Of a stretch of 7,961 nt of DNA, positions 6,294-7,961 are shown piece by piece. Source of the stretch: an uncultured Oscillospiraceae bacterium (GTDB lineage Bacteria; Bacillota; Clostridia; Oscillospirales; Oscillospiraceae); the NCBI GenBank assembly GCA_934565425.1, contig CAKTHW010000074.1:1-7961 (forward strand), written 5' to 3'. The position numbers and the translations under genes were made by a program. How positions within the stretch are numbered: position 1 is the first letter of the stretch; each line of letters starts with the position of its first letter. The notes under the pieces are model-generated. The model did no database searches, was not told the DNA's origin, and worked only from the letters and a program-made list of their open reading frames with translations.

Positions 6294-6543
6294 GCTCCTG
6301 CGGTGCCACCCAAATTGACATAATGATATGTCCGCTCATTTTCTCACAGGCGCCTTGTATGACCTGTGCCCAATGGATAACGGGACGGGTACCCGTCGTG
6401 CCCTACTGCGGATTGCTCCGGTTCAGGCCGCCCTCGAAAGTCCATTCACCTGCCAGCAACTGCCGCGTTTCCACCATCAGCGGCTCTCTAAAAGTTCCCG
6501 TTTGTCAGGCTACTTCTCTTTCTCTTCGGTTTCTCGTGTTGAT
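6251..6543 (-). promoter_or_regulatory. T-box riboswitch, tRNA-Trp specific
   Basis: The leader (minus strand) shows, in order, AGAGAG (6489-6484) and GATGGTGGAAAC in the distal part of stem I, and GTGAATGGACTTTCGAG carrying the specifier codon TGG at 6444-6442. These are followed by a stem II/IIA-B region with a GACGGGTACCCGTC palindrome (6397-6384), the conserved T-box GGGTGGCACCGC (6311-6300), and a terminator with seven T. TGG pairs with the CCA anticodon of tRNA-Trp. The bulge TGGC would pair with acceptor end GCCA, matching the G discriminator usual for bacterial tRNA-Trp. In the antiterminator, TTGGG before the bulge can pair with CCTAA inside the terminator stem. Uncharged tRNA-Trp would thus switch on the downstream importer. 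The specifier reading is by eye from the loop context. Confidence 0.95.
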
Positions 6544-6549
6544 AGTGTC

Positions 6550-6578
6550 ATTATAGGCGCTTGCCAGCGGTTTGTCAA
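6550..6578 (-). promoter_or_regulatory. Consensus sigma-A promoter of the T-box/trp importer operon
   Basis: TTGACA (6578-6573), a 17-base spacer and TATAAT (6555-6550) match the housekeeping consensus at all twelve positions. Transcription would begin near 6543 and run about 290 bases to the T-box terminator. Such a strong promoter fits a unit controlled after initiation by attenuation. Confidence 0.93.
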
Positions 6579-6627
6579 CTGCTTTTTTCACAAAAACAAA
6601 TGAATGATTCCGTCATAAATATTGCAA

Positions 6628-6684
6628 AACATAGTTGCGGGTCTTGCACACCTATGTTACAATCACAATGTGCGCCTTGCGCAC
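6628..6684 (+). promoter_or_regulatory. asnA promoter with overlapping inverted repeat and 5'-end hairpin
   Basis: TTGCGG (6635-6640), a 17-base spacer and TACAAT (6658-6663) form the likely promoter, with transcription starting near 6670. A 7-bp inverted repeat, AACATAG (6628-6634) and CTATGTT (6652-6658), flanks the -35 and abuts the -10, a typical place for a repressor operator. A perfect hairpin GTGCGC-CTT-GCGCAC (6670-6684) falls right at the predicted 5' end of the mRNA. No T-box precedes asnA on this strand. Confidence 0.6.
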
Positions 6685-6711
6685 CGCCAACGATAGGAGG
6701 ATCGAGAGACG

Positions 6712-7725
6712 ATGAATACGGTATATATCCCTGAGGGCTACCGCCCTTGTTTGAATTCCTATGACACCCAGCTGGCCATCGGCATGACCAAGCGTCTGTT
6801 CGCCGACGTGCTGGCCGGCGAGCTGAATCTCCGCCGTGTGTCCGCTCCCTTGTTCGTGGAAGCGTCCACCGGCCTGAACGACGACCTGAACGGCGTGGAA
6901 CGCCCCGTCAGCTTCAGCATCAAGGCCACCGGCACCGAGGCACAGGTGGTCCACTCCCTGGCCAAGTGGAAGCGTCAGGCCCTCAAGCGCTATGATTTCC
7001 ACGTGGGCAACGGCCTGTACACCGACATGAACGCCATCCGCCGGGATGAGGACATGGACAACCTCCACTCCATTTACGTGGACCAGTGGGACTGGGAAAA
7101 AGTCATCAACCTGGAAGACCGGACGGTGGACTATCTGAAGGAGACGGTGAAGAAGATCGTGTTCGCCATCTGCTCCACAGAAAAGACCCTCCACAGTATG
7201 TATCCCACCCTGAACCGGATTCCCTTGACCGAGCCGGAGATCACCTTCATCACCACCCAGGAGCTGGAGGATCTGTACCCCGACCTGACCCCCAAGGAAC
7301 GGGAGAACGCCTTTGTGAAGGAGCACCACACGGTGTTCCTGATGCAGATTGGCGGCAAGCTGAAATCCGGCAAGCCCCACGACGGCAGAGCGCCCGACTA
7401 CGACGACTGGGATCTGAACGGCGACCTGCTGTTCTGGAACCACACCCTCCAGCAGGCCTATGAGATCTCCTCCATGGGCATCCGCGTCAGCCCCGAATCC
7501 TTGGATCGCCAGCTGACCCTGGCCGGCTGCGATGACCGCCGGGAACTGCCCTTCCACAAGGAACTGCTCAACGGCCAGCTCCCCTACACCATCGGCGGCG
7601 GCATCGGCCAGAGCCGTCTGTGTATGCTCCTCCTGGGCAGCGCCCATATCGGCGAGGTCCAGTGCAGCGTCTGGGACGAAGAGACCAAGCGCGCTTGTGA
7701 GGAAGCGGGGATCCCGCTGCTGTAA
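6712..7725 (+). CDS. asnA: Aspartate--ammonia ligase (asparagine synthetase A)
   Basis: A 337-residue cytoplasmic enzyme, the usual length for AsnA. It makes asparagine from aspartate, ammonia and ATP through an aspartyl-adenylate and shares the class II aminoacyl-tRNA synthetase fold. Diagnostic segments are [17 protein letters not shown] (45-61), [10 protein letters not shown] (79-88), DMNAIRRDE (105-113), QWDWEK (125-130) and the glycine-rich motif 3 [11 protein letters not shown] (295-305). No gaps or frameshifts are seen. AGGAGG at 6695-6700 lies eleven bases before the ATG, slightly long, but no nearer in-frame start exists and the N-terminus aligns with family expectation. It is monocistronic, between its own promoter and a strong terminator, and is divergent from the tryptophan importer. 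Confidence 0.97.
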   Translation: MNTVYIPEGYRPCLNSYDTQLAIGMTKRLFADVLAGELNLRRVSAPLFVEASTGLNDDLNGVERPVSFSIKATGTEAQVVHSLAKWKRQALKRYDFHVGNGLYTDMNAIRRDEDMDNLHSIYVDQWDWEKVINLEDRTVDYLKETVKKIVFAICSTEKTLHSMYPTLNRIPLTEPEITFITTQELEDLYPDLTPKERENAFVKEHHTVFLMQIGGKLKSGKPHDGRAPDYDDWDLNGDLLFWNHTLQQAYEISSMGIRVSPESLDRQLTLAGCDDRRELPFHKELLNGQLPYTIGGGIGQSRLCMLLLGSAHIGEVQCSVWDEETKRACEEAGIPLL

Positions 7726-7740
7726 TCCAGCCAAATACCA

Positions 7741-7776
7741 ACGACCTCCATCCTGTCAGATGGAGGTCGTTTTCTT
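7741..7776 (+). terminator. Intrinsic terminator of asnA
   Basis: A perfect 12-bp stem, ACGACCTCCATC (7741-7752) with its complement at 7759-7770, has a six-base loop CTGTCA and a T-rich tract (TTTTCTT) immediately after. It begins 15 bases past the asnA stop codon. Confidence 0.95.
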
Positions 7777-7823
7777 ATAGTAATGGCCCAAAAGTCAAAA
7801 ATCCACTCTATCGCGGGTCTCCC

Positions 7824-7941
7824 CGCCGGGAGTCCGGCGTCACAAGTGTTTTGTGCAACAAAACCTTGGCGCAGGCGGAATTTATTTCCGCCGAGCAGGT
7901 CTAATCAAAAAGGGTTCCCACAAAATTCTCAATTTTGTGGG
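7824..7941. repeat. Run of four perfect inverted repeats in non-coding tail
   Basis: Four hairpin-forming repeats follow one another: CGCCGG-GAGT-CCGGCG (7824-7839), GTTTTGT-GCA-ACAAAAC (7848-7864), GGCGGAA-TTTAT-TTCCGCC (7874-7892) and CCCACAAAATT-CTC-AATTTTGTGGG (7917-7941). Stems of 6, 7, 7 and 11 bp are all uninterrupted. No ribosome site or convincing coding frame is seen here, and asnA is already terminated at 7776. The cluster could be a structured RNA, a non-autonomous palindromic intergenic element, or 3' structure of a gene outside the window. The repeats are seen; the role is unknown. Confidence 0.6.
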
Positions 7942-7961
7942 ATGGCAGCGAGTTTGCTACT

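Noticed and set aside
6242..6603. T-box as regulator of asnA
   Set aside because: The leader, terminator and promoter are all on the minus strand, reading toward the ABC operon and away from asnA.
6652..7734. Long minus-strand open frame
   Set aside because: Antisense shadow of asnA; no ribosome site and unlikely Gln/Val/His-rich composition.
1..7961. CRISPR array, tRNA, rRNA, insertion sequence or prophage module
   Set aside because: No regularly spaced repeats, cloverleaf, rRNA stretch, transposase or phage structural gene could be recognised.

Overview
The window is typical of a Gram-positive gut Firmicute with fairly high GC. It has strong AGGAGG-type ribosome sites, a T-box riboswitch, a lipoprotein signal with lipobox, an archaeal/bacterial-type AsnA and a YmdB-family phosphodiesterase. 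Protein style and base composition suggest an Oscillospiraceae member (Flavonifractor/Lawsonibacter/Intestinimonas-like). That placement is an inference from style, not from a marker gene.

Layout. (1) 1-790: a small ribbon-helix-helix protein (minus strand) is divergent from a small SLOG-superfamily (DUF2493/YspA-like) nucleotide-binding protein (plus strand). Between them is an AT-rich regulatory gap with a short palindrome, and a long hairpin follows the SLOG gene. This pair looks accessory. (2) 846-3113: a plus-strand operon with a recognisable promoter encodes a YmdB-type metallophosphoesterase, signal peptidase I, a Nudix-fold protein whose catalytic box is completely degenerate, and a 61-residue two-helix membrane protein. 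It ends in a strong bidirectional terminator. (3) 6578 down to 3115, minus strand: a consensus promoter, a full T-box leader with a TGG (Trp) specifier codon and a TGGC acceptor-binding bulge, then a substrate-binding lipoprotein, a permease and an ATPase. This is a tryptophan ABC uptake system of the TrpXYZ type, switched on when uncharged tRNA-Trp accumulates. (4) 6635-7776, plus strand: asnA (ammonia-dependent asparagine synthetase) with its own promoter, back to back with the T-box promoter, and a strong terminator. (5) 7777-7961: a non-coding tail with four consecutive perfect inverted repeats.

How they fit together: regions 3 and 4 are divergent amino-acid supply units (Trp import, Asn synthesis). 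Region 2 is housekeeping (RNA turnover/signalling and protein secretion) with two poorly understood passengers. No CRISPR array, tRNA, rRNA, insertion sequence or phage gene was seen. No wholly novel system is evident. The least explained items are the dead-looking Nudix protein in the lepB operon, the RHH/SLOG pair and the four-hairpin tail.
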